A stretch of 64,000 nt of DNA, taken from NCBI RefSeq assembly GCF_900113695.1, contig NZ_FOQH01000008.1, positions 248,001 through 312,000 of the forward strand, written 5' to 3'. Shown here in pieces: positions 36,327 through 44,251 of this stretch (within the stretch, counting starts at the first letter, position 1; every line of letters begins with the position of its first letter). The position numbers and the translations under genes are program-made. The stretch is from Albimonas pacifica (GTDB taxonomy: Bacteria; Pseudomonadota; Alphaproteobacteria; Rhodobacterales; Rhodobacteraceae). The notes under the pieces were generated by a model. It had not been told where the DNA came from, did not search any database, and saw only the letters and a program-made list of their open reading frames with translations.

Positions 36327-37535
36327 ATGGCCCGCAGCCCCTACGTCCCCGAGAACGAGCCCCCGCCCCCCGAGCCCGACCGCGTCGAGGGCGCGCCGCA
36401 TCCGCGCGCGACCCGGCGGCTCTTCGGCCAGGACGCCGCCGAGCAGGCCTTCCTCGAAGCCTGGGGCGCGGGGCGCATGCACCACGCCTGGATGCTGACC
36501 GGGCCCCGCGGCGTGGGCAAGGCGACGCTCGCCTGGCGCATGGCGCGCGCGATGCTGGCGGCGCCGGCGCCCGGGCAGGGGGGCGGGCTGTTCGGCGAAG
36601 CCCCCGCCGAGCCCGGCCCGCCCGAGAGCCTCGACATGGCCCCCGAGGATCCGGTGTTCCGCCGGGTTCTGGCGCTGTCGGAGGGCCGCCTGCGCCTGCT
36701 GCGCCGGCCCTGGGACGACAAGGCCAAGCGGCTGAAGACCCAGATCTCGGCCGAGGACGCCCGCGGCCTGCGCGAGCTCTTCGCCACCACCGCCGCCGAC
36801 GGCGGCTGGCGCATCGCGGTGGTGGACTGCGTGGACGAGATGAACGCCCAGTCCGCCAACGCGCTCCTCAAGCTGATCGAGGAGCCGCCGGTCCGCTCGA
36901 TGTTCCTGCTGGTCTGCCACCAGCCCTCGCGGATCCTGCCCACCATCCGCTCGCGCTGCCGCACGCTGCTGCTGCGCCCGCTTTCGCCCCCCGACCTCTC
37001 CGCCGCCGTGACCCAGGCGATGGAGGCGGAGGGGGAGGAGGCGCCCGCGCTCGACGCCTCCGCCGAGGCGCTGCACGCGCTTTCGGGCGGCTCGGCGGGC
37101 GAAGCGCTGAGGCTCGCGGCCGAGGGCGGGCCGAAGCTCTATGCGCGGCTGGTGCGCATGGCCTCCGGCGCGCCGGGCATGGACCGGGCGGAGTTCCACG
37201 ACTGGGCCGCCACCGTCTCGGGGCGCGACAACGCTCCGCGGCTCGACGCCTCGCTGCGGCTGGTCGAGCTGCTGCTCGCCCGCATGGCCCGAGCCGGCGC
37301 CGGGCGGCCGATGTCGCCCGAAGCCGCGCCGGGGGAGGCCGCGCTCGCCGCGCGCCTCTCGGCCCATCCCGGCCAGGCGCGGGTCTGGGCGGAGGCGGCG
37401 CAGGACATTCCCGCGCGCGCCGCCCGCGCGCGCGCCGTCAACCTTGACCCCGACCGGATCATCCTCGATACCTTCTCCGCGCTGGACGCCTGCGCCCGCC
37501 GGGCCGCCGCGCTCGAGGGCCCTCCGCCCGCCTGA
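36327..37535 (+). CDS. holB: DNA polymerase III subunit delta'
   Basis: 402 residues, AAA+ clamp-loader type. P-loop-like GPRGVGKATLAWRMARAML near 59, Walker B-like WRIAVVDCVDEMN, SANALLKLIEEPP (the delta' signature) and SRC motif IRSRCRTLLLRPL. Alphaproteobacterial delta' is longer than the enteric protein, as here. It forms part of the DnaX complex that loads the beta clamp. Lies between tmk and tatD. The zinc-binding cysteines of some delta' proteins are not apparent. Confidence 0.92.
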   Translation: MARSPYVPENEPPPPEPDRVEGAPHPRATRRLFGQDAAEQAFLEAWGAGRMHHAWMLTGPRGVGKATLAWRMARAMLAAPAPGQGGGLFGEAPAEPGPPESLDMAPEDPVFRRVLALSEGRLRLLRRPWDDKAKRLKTQISAEDARGLRELFATTAADGGWRIAVVDCVDEMNAQSANALLKLIEEPPVRSMFLLVCHQPSRILPTIRSRCRTLLLRPLSPPDLSAAVTQAMEAEGEEAPALDASAEALHALSGGSAGEALRLAAEGGPKLYARLVRMASGAPGMDRAEFHDWAATVSGRDNAPRLDASLRLVELLLARMARAGAGRPMSPEAAPGEAALAARLSAHPGQARVWAEAAQDIPARAARARAVNLDPDRIILDTFSALDACARRAAALEGPPPA

Positions 37536-37558
37536 GAGACATTCCCGGAGCCCGCCGT

Positions 37559-38371
37559 TTGCCCCCCGCGCTCGTCGACAGCCATTGCCACCTGGACTTC
37601 CCCACCTTCGAGGGCGAGCTTGACGACGTGATCGCCCGCGCCGTCGCCGCCGGGGTGACGCGGATGGTCTCCATCGCCACCACGCTCGCCGCCGAGCCCA
37701 AGGTGCGCGCGCTCGCCGAGGCGCACGCCCCGGTCCTCTACGCCTGCGGCCTGCACCCGCTCCACGTCCACGAGGAGCCGGTCCCCACCGTCGAGGCGCT
37801 GGAGGCGATCGCCCGCCATCCCAAGATGGTCGGCATCGGGGAGACCGGGCTCGACTATCACTACTCCGCCGAGACGAAGGACGTGCAGCAGGAAAGCCTG
37901 CGCCTGCACTGCGAGGCGGCGCGGCGCACCGGCCTGCCGCTGATCATCCACAGCCGCGACGCGGACGAGGACATGGCGCGGATCCTCTCGGAGGAGCACG
38001 CGGCCGGGAAGTTCGAGTGCGTGATGCACTGCTTCTCCTCCTCCGCGAAACTCGCCGAGGAGATGCTGGGCCTGGGCTTTTACCTCTCCATGTCCGGCAT
38101 CGCGACCTTCCCCAAGTCGCAGGAGCTGCGCGACATCTTCGCCGCCGCGCCGCTCGAGCGGATCCTGGTCGAGACCGACAGCCCCTACCTCGCGCCCAAG
38201 CCGAAACGCGGCAAGCGCAACGAACCCGCCTACACCGCGATGACCGCGCAGGTGGGGGCCGAGGTCTTCGGCCTCTCGACCGAGGACTTCGCGAAGGCCA
38301 CCACGGCGAACTTCGACCGCCTGTTCGCCAAGGCGGCCGCCTGGTCCCAGCAGCACCTGAAGGCCGCCTGA
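37559..38371 (+). CDS. tatD: TatD-family metal-dependent hydrolase
   Basis: 270 residues, TIM-barrel hydrolase. DSHCHLDFPTF supplies the first metal His pair, GETGLDYHY the bridging Glu, LIIHSRDAD and MHCFSS further His ligands, and ILVETDSPYLAPKPKRGKRNEP the catalytic Asp. The start is a TTG (37559) immediately before PALVDSHCH. Members are DNases or peptidoglycan-independent nucleases with repair roles. Ends 2 nt before the MBL gene, so the pair is co-translated. The metG gene often found between holB and tatD is absent. Confidence 0.92.
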   Translation: MPPALVDSHCHLDFPTFEGELDDVIARAVAAGVTRMVSIATTLAAEPKVRALAEAHAPVLYACGLHPLHVHEEPVPTVEALEAIARHPKMVGIGETGLDYHYSAETKDVQQESLRLHCEAARRTGLPLIIHSRDADEDMARILSEEHAAGKFECVMHCFSSSAKLAEEMLGLGFYLSMSGIATFPKSQELRDIFAAAPLERILVETDSPYLAPKPKRGKRNEPAYTAMTAQVGAEVFGLSTEDFAKATTANFDRLFAKAAAWSQQHLKAA

Positions 38372-38373
38372 GC

Positions 38374-39174
38374 ATGGCCGAGCTGCGCTTCACCATCCTG
38401 GGCTGCGGCTCGTCCGGGGGCGTGCCGCGCCTGGGCGACGTCTGGGGCGCCTGCGATCCCAGAAACCCCAGGAACCGCCGCCGCCGCTGCGCGATGCTGG
38501 TCGAGCGGGAGGAGCCCGGGCAGGGCATCACCCGCGTCCTCATCGACACCGGCCCCGACATGCGCCAGCAGCTGCTGGACGCGGGGATCGGCCTGCTCGA
38601 CGGGGTGATCTACACCCACGAGCACGCCGACCACATCCACGGGCTCGACGACCTGCGGATGATCGTCTTCAACCGCCGCAAGCGCCTGCCGGTCTGGGCC
38701 AATCCCGAGACGCAGGAGAGCCTGATCTCCCGCTTCGGCTACGCCTTCGTGCAGCCCGAGGGCTCGCCCTATCCGCCGATCCTGAACCTCAAGACCATCG
38801 ACGGGCCCACCACGATCTGGGGCGACGGCGGCGACATCGTGTTCCGGCCCTTCAAGGTCCGCCACGGCGCGATCGACGCGCTGGGCTTCCGGATGGGCCC
38901 GCTCGCCTACCTCCCCGACGTCTCCGCCATGTCCGACGAGGCCTGGACCGAGATCGCGGGCGCCGACACCTGGGTGGTCGACGCCCTGCGCTACACGCCC
39001 CATCCGACCCACTCCCACCTCGAGCAGACGCTGGGCTGGATCGCGCGCTCGGGCGTGCGCCGGGGCGTGCTGACCAACATGCATGTCGACCTCGACTACG
39101 AGCGGATGCAGACCGAGACGCCCGACAACGTCGACCCCGCCTACGACGGCATGGTCCTGTCCTTTGCGGTCTGA
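38374..39174 (+). CDS. MBL-fold phosphodiesterase/hydrolase (PhnP-like)
   Basis: 266 residues. N-terminal LGCGSSGGVPRLG and the metallo-beta-lactamase motif THEHADHIHGLDDLR with all four ligands, plus further ligand regions VRHGAI, YLPDVSAM and NMHVDLDY. The early insertion CDPRNPRNRRRRCAML carries a Cys pair typical of PhnP-type proteins that bind a structural zinc. Likely hydrolyses cyclic phosphodiesters; here, next to tatD, probably housekeeping nucleotide metabolism. Confidence 0.88.
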   Translation: MAELRFTILGCGSSGGVPRLGDVWGACDPRNPRNRRRRCAMLVEREEPGQGITRVLIDTGPDMRQQLLDAGIGLLDGVIYTHEHADHIHGLDDLRMIVFNRRKRLPVWANPETQESLISRFGYAFVQPEGSPYPPILNLKTIDGPTTIWGDGGDIVFRPFKVRHGAIDALGFRMGPLAYLPDVSAMSDEAWTEIAGADTWVVDALRYTPHPTHSHLEQTLGWIARSGVRRGVLTNMHVDLDYERMQTETPDNVDPAYDGMVLSFAV

Positions 39175-39366
39175 GGCCGCCCCTCCGCGCCCCCCGCGCA
39201 AGTCCCCGGCCGCCCTCCGCCCCTCTCCCCCGACCCGCCCGCGCCGCGCGGGAGGGGCGGGGCGCGTCCTTCCTTCCGCCGCGCCCGGCCGGCCGCTGGA
39301 GGCCCCGGGTCAAGCCCGGGGCGCCGCGCGCCGGGGGCGGTTCCTGCGCTCGAAAGTCCCCGCCTG

Positions 39367-40311
39367 ATGCTCGACATCCTGCTGATCGTCCTGCCCGTCT
39401 TCGTCATCGTGGGGCTGGGCTACATCGCCTCCCGCCTGGGGCTGCTGAAGGACGGGGACGTCGACGTCCTGCTGAAGTTCTGCACCGGGATCGCCATCCC
39501 CTGCCTGTTGTTCTCGGGCGTGGCGCGGCTGGACCTCGCCGACAACTTCAAGGCCGGGCCGCTGATCTCCTTCTACGGCGGCGGGCTGGTCGCCTTCGGC
39601 GTCGGCTACCTGGGCGCGCGCAGGATCTTCGGGCGCCGCCCCGGCGAGGCCGTGGCCGTCGCCTTCTGCGCCCTCTTCTCCAACTCCCTCCTCCTCGGCA
39701 TCCCGGTGACCGAGCGCGCCTACGGGACCGAGGCGCTGTCGGCCAACTTCGCGATCCTGTCGATCCACGCGCCCTTCATCTACTTCGTGGGCATCGTGGC
39801 GATGGAGTTCGCGCGGGCCGACGGACGCTCGGCGGCCGCGACCGCCAAAGCCACGGCGCGGATGATGTTCCGCAACTCGCTGACCATCGGCATCGCCATC
39901 GGCATGGCGGTGAACCTGACCGGCCTGCCGCTGCCCGACCCGGTGTTCGAGGGGGTGCAGACGCTCGGCCGCGGCGGCATCCCCGTGGCGCTCTTCGCGC
40001 TGGGCGGCGCGATGACGCGCTACCGCCTGCAGGACGGGATCGGCGAGGCCGCCTTCGCCGCCGCCCTGTCGCTCCTGCTGCACCCGCTGATCGCCTTCCT
40101 CGCCGGCCACTACGGCTTCGGGATCGAGGACCGGTTCCTGCGCTCTGCGGTCGTCACCGCGGCGATGCCGCCGGGGATCAACGCCTATCTCTTCGCGGTG
40201 ATGTACCAGCGCGCGACCGGGGTCGCGGCGGCGACGGTGCTGCTGGCGACGATGTTCTCGGTGGTCACCGCCTCGGGCTGGCTGGCGCTGCTGCACGTCA
40301 CGGCGCCGTAG
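39367..40311 (+). CDS. AEC-family transporter (auxin efflux carrier-like)
   Basis: 314 residues with about ten membrane helices: N-terminal ILLIVLPVFVIVGLGYIASRLGLL, GFSNSLLLGIPVTERAYG-like segment (FCALFSNSLLLGIPVTERAYG), internal GRGGIPVALFALGGAMTRY and C-terminal AAMPPGINAYLFAVMYQR. These are the two inverted five-helix halves with the conserved broken-helix prolines. Family members export malate, other carboxylates or auxin-like acids; substrate here unknown. It lies 192 nt after the MBL gene and 61 nt before an alpha/beta hydrolase gene. Confidence 0.9.
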   Translation: MLDILLIVLPVFVIVGLGYIASRLGLLKDGDVDVLLKFCTGIAIPCLLFSGVARLDLADNFKAGPLISFYGGGLVAFGVGYLGARRIFGRRPGEAVAVAFCALFSNSLLLGIPVTERAYGTEALSANFAILSIHAPFIYFVGIVAMEFARADGRSAAATAKATARMMFRNSLTIGIAIGMAVNLTGLPLPDPVFEGVQTLGRGGIPVALFALGGAMTRYRLQDGIGEAAFAAALSLLLHPLIAFLAGHYGFGIEDRFLRSAVVTAAMPPGINAYLFAVMYQRATGVAAATVLLATMFSVVTASGWLALLHVTAP

Positions 40312-40372
40312 GGCAGGGCGCGATGCCGCGCGGTGGGGAAACCGGATCGCCTCGGGCCGCGTATCACCCTGC

Positions 40373-41338
40373 ATGTCCCACGCTCCCCGCCCTCCCACCC
40401 GCCGCGCCGTCCTGCTGGGCGGAACCGCCGCGCTCGTCCCCCTCGCCGCAGGATGCGCCGTGATCCCTTCGCCGTCGCGCATCGAGGCGCAGAATCCCCC
40501 CGTCGGCCGGTTCGTCGAGGCGCAGGGCCTGCGCGTCCACTACGTCGAGATGGGGCCGCCCGACGGCGTGCCGGTGGTGCTGGTCCACGGCGCCACGGGC
40601 AATCTCAACGACATGACCTTCGACCTCGCGCCGCGGCTGGCCGGCGCCGGCCTGCGCGCGATCGCCTTCGACCGCCCCGGCCTCGGCTGGTCCGAACGCC
40701 CCGCGCGCGAGGGCTGGCGCCCCGCCGTGCAGACCGCGGTCCTGCGCGAGGCCGCGGCGCGCCTCGGGGTCGCGCGCCCGGTGGTCCTGGGCCATTCCTG
40801 GGGCGGGGCGGTGGCCACGGCCTGGGCGCTGCAGGACCCCGGGATCCGCGGGGCGGTGGTGATCTCGGGCGCCACCATGCCCTGGTCGGACGGCGACGAC
40901 TGGCTGACCGGGCTCAAGACCTCGAAGGCCGCGGCCTGGGTCGGCGCCGGCGTCTTCCGGCTGATGGCCGAGCGCGACGGCGGGGCCTCGGCCGCCGCCC
41001 GCATCTTCCGCCCCCAGCAGCCGCCGGAGGGCTACCTCGACCACCTCCAGCCCGAGCTGGTGCTGCGCCCGGAGACCTTCCGCAACAACACCGAGGACAT
41101 CGAGCGGCTGGACGGCGCGCTCGCGGTGCAGTCGCGGGCCTATCCCGACCTGGTCCCGCCGCTGGAGATCCTGCATGGGCTCGCGGACGAGATCGTCTCG
41201 GCGCAGATCCACTCCGTGGCGCTGGCCGAGCTCGCCCCGCGGAGCGAGCTGACGCTGCTGACCGGCGTCGGCCACATGCCGCACCACGACGACCCCGAAC
41301 GGGTCTGCCGCAGCGTGGAACGGCTTGCCGAAAATTAG
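40373..41338 (+). CDS. alpha/beta hydrolase, Tat-exported lipoprotein
   Basis: 321 residues. The N-terminus has twin arginines (PTRRAVLLGGTAALVPL) and a lipobox LAAGC (Cys26), so it is probably a Tat-exported lipoprotein. The hydrolase fold has oxyanion-hole VHGATG, nucleophile elbow GHSWGG, catalytic Asp near LHGLADEIV and His in GVGHMPHHDD. It resembles haloperoxidase/epoxide-hydrolase-like esterases. Substrate unknown. Confidence 0.88.
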   Translation: MSHAPRPPTRRAVLLGGTAALVPLAAGCAVIPSPSRIEAQNPPVGRFVEAQGLRVHYVEMGPPDGVPVVLVHGATGNLNDMTFDLAPRLAGAGLRAIAFDRPGLGWSERPAREGWRPAVQTAVLREAAARLGVARPVVLGHSWGGAVATAWALQDPGIRGAVVISGATMPWSDGDDWLTGLKTSKAAAWVGAGVFRLMAERDGGASAAARIFRPQQPPEGYLDHLQPELVLRPETFRNNTEDIERLDGALAVQSRAYPDLVPPLEILHGLADEIVSAQIHSVALAELAPRSELTLLTGVGHMPHHDDPERVCRSVERLAEN

Positions 41339-41478
41339 CGCCCCAGGAGTGGAAAGTTTCGGCCTGTAACGGTATGGTGGGCGGATTGGATCCCCGCCGA
41401 CCTTGGATGCGGGATCCGGAATCGGGCGGCCGCCGCCGCAGCAGGTCCACCCGATTGCAAGCGTATCAGGAGGCGCTC

Positions 41479-41865
41479 ATGTCCCCGGAAGACATCCCGC
41501 CGGGCGCGCCCCAGGCGGCCGAGCATGCCCATGGGGCGTTCGAAAACGCCGTGGACGAAGTCGGCGACAGATGGTCCCTGCTGATCGTCTGGGCCGCGGC
41601 CCACGGCACGACGCGGTTCGACGACTTTCATCGCGACCTGAACGTGGCGCGGAACATCCTGTCGAATCGCCTGAGACGACTCGTCGACCTCGGCATCCTG
41701 GAGAAACGTCCGGTGCGCGATGGCGCGCGCCGGATGGAATACGCCCTCACCATCAAGGGCATGGCCCTGCGCGACGTGCTGGGCGAACTGATGGCCTGGG
41801 GCCGCGCCTGGGGCCGGAAGTTCCCGGCGGAGGTCGGGGCCGGGGCCGGGGCCCGGCGGTCCTGA
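41479..41865 (+). CDS. HxlR-family winged-helix transcriptional regulator
   Basis: 128 residues. DEVGDRWSLLIVWAAAHGTTRFDDFHRDLNVARNILSNRLRRLVDLGILEKRPVRDG...EYALTIKGMAL is the full HxlR pattern. The redox Cys usually just before this motif is missing (position holds VDEVG). AGGAGG lies 7 nt before the ATG. The 140 nt upstream separates it from the hydrolase gene. Likely regulates itself or neighbours; effector unknown. Confidence 0.87.
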   Translation: MSPEDIPPGAPQAAEHAHGAFENAVDEVGDRWSLLIVWAAAHGTTRFDDFHRDLNVARNILSNRLRRLVDLGILEKRPVRDGARRMEYALTIKGMALRDVLGELMAWGRAWGRKFPAEVGAGAGARRS

Positions 41866-41882
41866 ACCGCCTGGCGGGGCGC

Positions 41883-42794
41883 TCAGCGCCAGCGGCCGAG
41901 CAGCGTCCCCAGCGTCTCGAGCGAGGTGGCCGCCTTGGCGACGCGCTGGGAGGCGGGCGCGCAGACCGACTCCTTCACGATGTACCCGCGCGAGCACTGC
42001 ACCGCCGGCATCAGCTGCGAGATCTCGCGGTCCACCGCGGCCTTCCAGTCGCTGAAGCGGCCGCTCTCCTGCAGGCGGCTCACTGTCGACTCGATGTCGG
42101 CGCAGCCCGCGCCCTGGCCGCGCAGCGCCTCGGCCAGCAGGCCGCGCTGCGTCTCGGCCTGGCACAGCTTCCACAGCACGTCCGCATGGATCTGGGGGAA
42201 CATGCGCAGGATGGTGCGGTAGCGCGGGCCGATGTTGTCGAAGCCGTTCGCCACGCCCTCCGGCGGCCAGAACTGGTAGCTCGCGAGGAACACGTCCGGG
42301 TCGATCTCGGACCCCGCGCGCTTGGGCGGATCCTGGTAGAGCGCCGGCTGCTCGGGCGTCTCGATCCCCTCGCGCAGGAAGGCGAGCACGCGCGCCTGCT
42401 CGCGCAGGGGCTTGCCCTCGGGGTCGAGCGGCAGCACCGCCATCTGCATCCCCAGGGCCGAGGGCGTCAGGCGCACGAAGACCGGGCGGCCGGGGAAGTT
42501 CAGCAGCGCCTCGAGCCCGCCGTTCTTCCAGCCGCCGCCGATCGTCGCCTCCACCCCGTTCGAGTCGTGGAACATGCCCGCGGGATTGCGGCCGGCGTCG
42601 GTGATCTCGACCTGCATGCCGCGCGCGGGCCCGATGCCCACGAAGCGGCCTTCCATATCGGGGTTCTGCGCCCGCGCCGGCGTCCCCGCCAGAAGCGCCG
42701 CCAGCAACGCGAGCCCCAGCGCCGCCAGCGCGGCCAGGCGCCCCGCGCGCGGACCTGCGGAACGGGGGGCGGGGCGGATCTCGATCGACGACAT
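41883..42794 (-). CDS. exported protein of unknown function
   Basis: 303 residues. N-terminal signal/anchor (LAALAALGLALLAALLAGTPARA, cleavage before QNPD, ~43). Mature part: DMEGRFVGIGPARGMQVEITDAGRNPAGMFHDSNG reads as a beta-strand-rich domain, followed by a helical region with four Cys (WKLCQAE, GAGCADIE, VQCSRGY and ESVCAP) likely paired in the periplasm. No known family recognised. It is convergent with the HxlR gene and divergent from a LysR gene 105 nt away. Confidence 0.72.
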   Translation of the reverse strand: MSSIEIRPAPRSAGPRAGRLAALAALGLALLAALLAGTPARAQNPDMEGRFVGIGPARGMQVEITDAGRNPAGMFHDSNGVEATIGGGWKNGGLEALLNFPGRPVFVRLTPSALGMQMAVLPLDPEGKPLREQARVLAFLREGIETPEQPALYQDPPKRAGSEIDPDVFLASYQFWPPEGVANGFDNIGPRYRTILRMFPQIHADVLWKLCQAETQRGLLAEALRGQGAGCADIESTVSRLQESGRFSDWKAAVDREISQLMPAVQCSRGYIVKESVCAPASQRVAKAATSLETLGTLLGRWR

Positions 42795-42839
42795 GAAGGG
42801 CTCCGGCTGTTTCGGTCGCGCTCTCGCTATACCGTAACT

Positions 42840-42869
42840 TTGACCGCCGCGAGGCGGCAGGGGTATATC
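42840..42869 (+). promoter_or_regulatory. putative promoter of the LysR gene
   Basis: TTGACC (42840-42845), an 18-nt spacer and TATATC (42864-42869); the start would be near 42876, 24 nt before the ATG. Divergent gene at 42794 shares this gap, so the LysR protein may act here too. Confidence 0.55.
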
Positions 42870-42899
42870 GCTCTCGAATCGTCTCATGGGGGAACGTGC

Positions 42900-43790
42900 A
42901 TGGACTGGGACAAGCTGCGGATCTTCCACGCGGTGGCCGACGCGGGCAGCCTCACCCACGCGGGCGAGAGCCTGCACCTGAGCCAGTCGGCCGTCAGCCG
43001 CCAGATCCGCGCGCTGGAGGACGAGGTGGGCGCGACCCTGTTCCACCGCCACGCCCGAGGCCTGCTGCTGACCGAGCAGGGGGAGCTGCTGTTCGCCGCC
43101 ACCCGCGAGATGACGCGGATGCTCGACACCGCCTCGGCCCGGATCAAGGACGCCAAGGACGACGTCTACGGCGAGCTGCGCGTCACCTCGACCATCGGCT
43201 TCGGCACCATGTGGCTGACGCCCCGGCTGCCCAACCTGTTCGACATCTACCCCGACCTCTCGGTCGACCTGATCCTGACCGAGACGGTGATGGACCTGCC
43301 GATGCGCGAGGCCGACGTGGCGATCCGCATGAAGGAGCCGTTCCAGGCCGACCTGATCCGGCGCAAGCTGTTCGACGTGACCATCCGCTTCTTCGCCTCG
43401 CGCGCCTATGTCGAGAAGCACGGCGCGCCCGAGACCGCGGCCGACCTCGCCTCCCACCGCATCGTGGGCCACAGCCCCGGCTACCCGCAGATCCAGGCGG
43501 GGGAGGCGTTCCTCGCGCCCATCTACGCGGGGGCGCACCGGGCGCGGGCGACGGTGAACAACTACTTCGGCCTCTACACCGCCGCGATCTCGGGCCTGGG
43601 GATCTGCGCGCTGCCCGACTACCTCGCCCGCGACGTTCCCGAGCTCGTCAACGTCGCCCCGGACCTGAAGTCGGACCCCACCACGGTCTACTTCGTCTAC
43701 CCCACCGAGCTGCGCCGCTCGAAGCGGGTGGCGGTGTTCCGGGACTTCGTTCTGGACGAGCTGGAGAAGGACGGCTTGCTCTCCGGTTGA
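42900..43790 (+). CDS. LysR-family transcriptional regulator
   Basis: 296 residues. N-terminal LysR helix-turn-helix: LRIFHAVADAGSLTHAGESLHLSQSAVSRQIRALEDEVGATLFHRHARGLLLTEQGE. Substrate-binding domain from ~90 (GELRVTSTIGFGTMWLTPRLPNLFDIYP). The sequence is of a group very common in alphaproteobacteria that starts MDWDKLRIFH, like a CbbR/PecT-type regulator, often next to thioredoxin reductase; that gene is not seen here. Target unknown. Divergent exported protein gene upstream; a terminator and candidate sRNA lie downstream. Confidence 0.9.
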   Translation: MDWDKLRIFHAVADAGSLTHAGESLHLSQSAVSRQIRALEDEVGATLFHRHARGLLLTEQGELLFAATREMTRMLDTASARIKDAKDDVYGELRVTSTIGFGTMWLTPRLPNLFDIYPDLSVDLILTETVMDLPMREADVAIRMKEPFQADLIRRKLFDVTIRFFASRAYVEKHGAPETAADLASHRIVGHSPGYPQIQAGEAFLAPIYAGAHRARATVNNYFGLYTAAISGLGICALPDYLARDVPELVNVAPDLKSDPTTVYFVYPTELRRSKRVAVFRDFVLDELEKDGLLSG

Positions 43791-43868
43791 GCCCGTCTCG
43801 CTGTTGCGGAAAAGCCATGCGCTCAGTGCAAAGCTGAGTTGACCGGCGGTTTGTGACGCTTGTTGCGC

Positions 43869-43897
43869 TTGCTAACCCGAAATCACGGGCCTATATC
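43869..43897 (+). promoter_or_regulatory. putative promoter of the candidate small RNA
   Basis: TTGCTA (43869-43874), exactly 17 nt, then TATATC (43892-43897). Four of six match in each hexamer. The predicted start is near 43904, about 80 nt before a strong terminator and far from any ORF start. Confidence 0.4.
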
Positions 43898-43903
43898 GCG
43901 CCT

Positions 43904-43993
43904 TGTAGCCGACACCCCGCGACACTGTTGCACTCCGGTGACGGCTGCACCTCCCTGTTGGACTTGGCCGGACGTTCGCGTCCGGCTTTTTTT
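43904..43993 (+). ncRNA. candidate small regulatory RNA with anti-Shine-Dalgarno motif
   Basis: About 90 nt from a putative promoter to a textbook intrinsic terminator: 8-bp stem GCCGGACG/CGTCCGGC closed by a TTCG loop, then seven T (43967-43993). Inside are a small hairpin GGTG...CACC (43937-43951) and ACCTCCC (43949-43955), complementary to a Shine-Dalgarno, a motif seen in several trans-acting sRNAs of Rhodobacter-type bacteria. No plausible ORF with an RBS fits. The alternative is that the terminator simply ends the LysR transcript 177 nt upstream, and the promoter is chance. Confidence 0.4.
43967..43993 (+). terminator. strong intrinsic terminator
   Basis: Perfect 8-bp GC stem with a UUCG tetraloop followed by seven T residues. 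This is the most classical terminator in the window. It ends the candidate sRNA and may also end the LysR transcript. Confidence 0.92.
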
Positions 43994-44177
43994 CTGTGCG
44001 ACAGGCGCTTGGCCGAGTCCGGCCGCGCCGCGCCCTGTGGCGGGAAAGACGCGAAACCCGGCCACGACCCCCCGAAACGCGGTCCGAAAGCGCGCTCCGG
44101 GCGCGCTCTGGACGGCCGTCGGAAGGCCCCGCGCGCCGCAGTGCGGAAAATCGTTCTCCTGATCCGGCGCCCCGGAA

Positions 44178-44208
44178 TGCGAAGACCCTGCCGCGGGGCG
44201 GCAGGGTC
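44178..44208 (-). terminator. intrinsic terminator of msrP
   Basis: 11-bp stem (GACCCTGCCGC, 44184-44194; complement 44198-44208) with a 3-nt loop, followed on the minus strand by TTCGCATTCC. It lies 44 nt after the msrP stop codon at 44252. Confidence 0.75.
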
Positions 44209-44251
44209 CTGCTCGAGATCCATAAGGGGCCGGCGGGATCGCCGGGGGCGT

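Larger units (their letters stand above)
43791..44251. other. intergenic region between convergent LysR and msrP genes
   Basis: 461 nt. It holds the candidate small RNA with its own promoter and terminator (43869-43993) and, further right, the msrP terminator (44178-44208). The stretch 43994-44177 shows nothing more. Confidence 0.6.

Noticed and set aside
32888-36328. A 1146-codon open frame on the minus strand
   Set aside because: It is antisense to dacC and tmk; composition is low-complexity Ala/Gly/Arg, with no motif.
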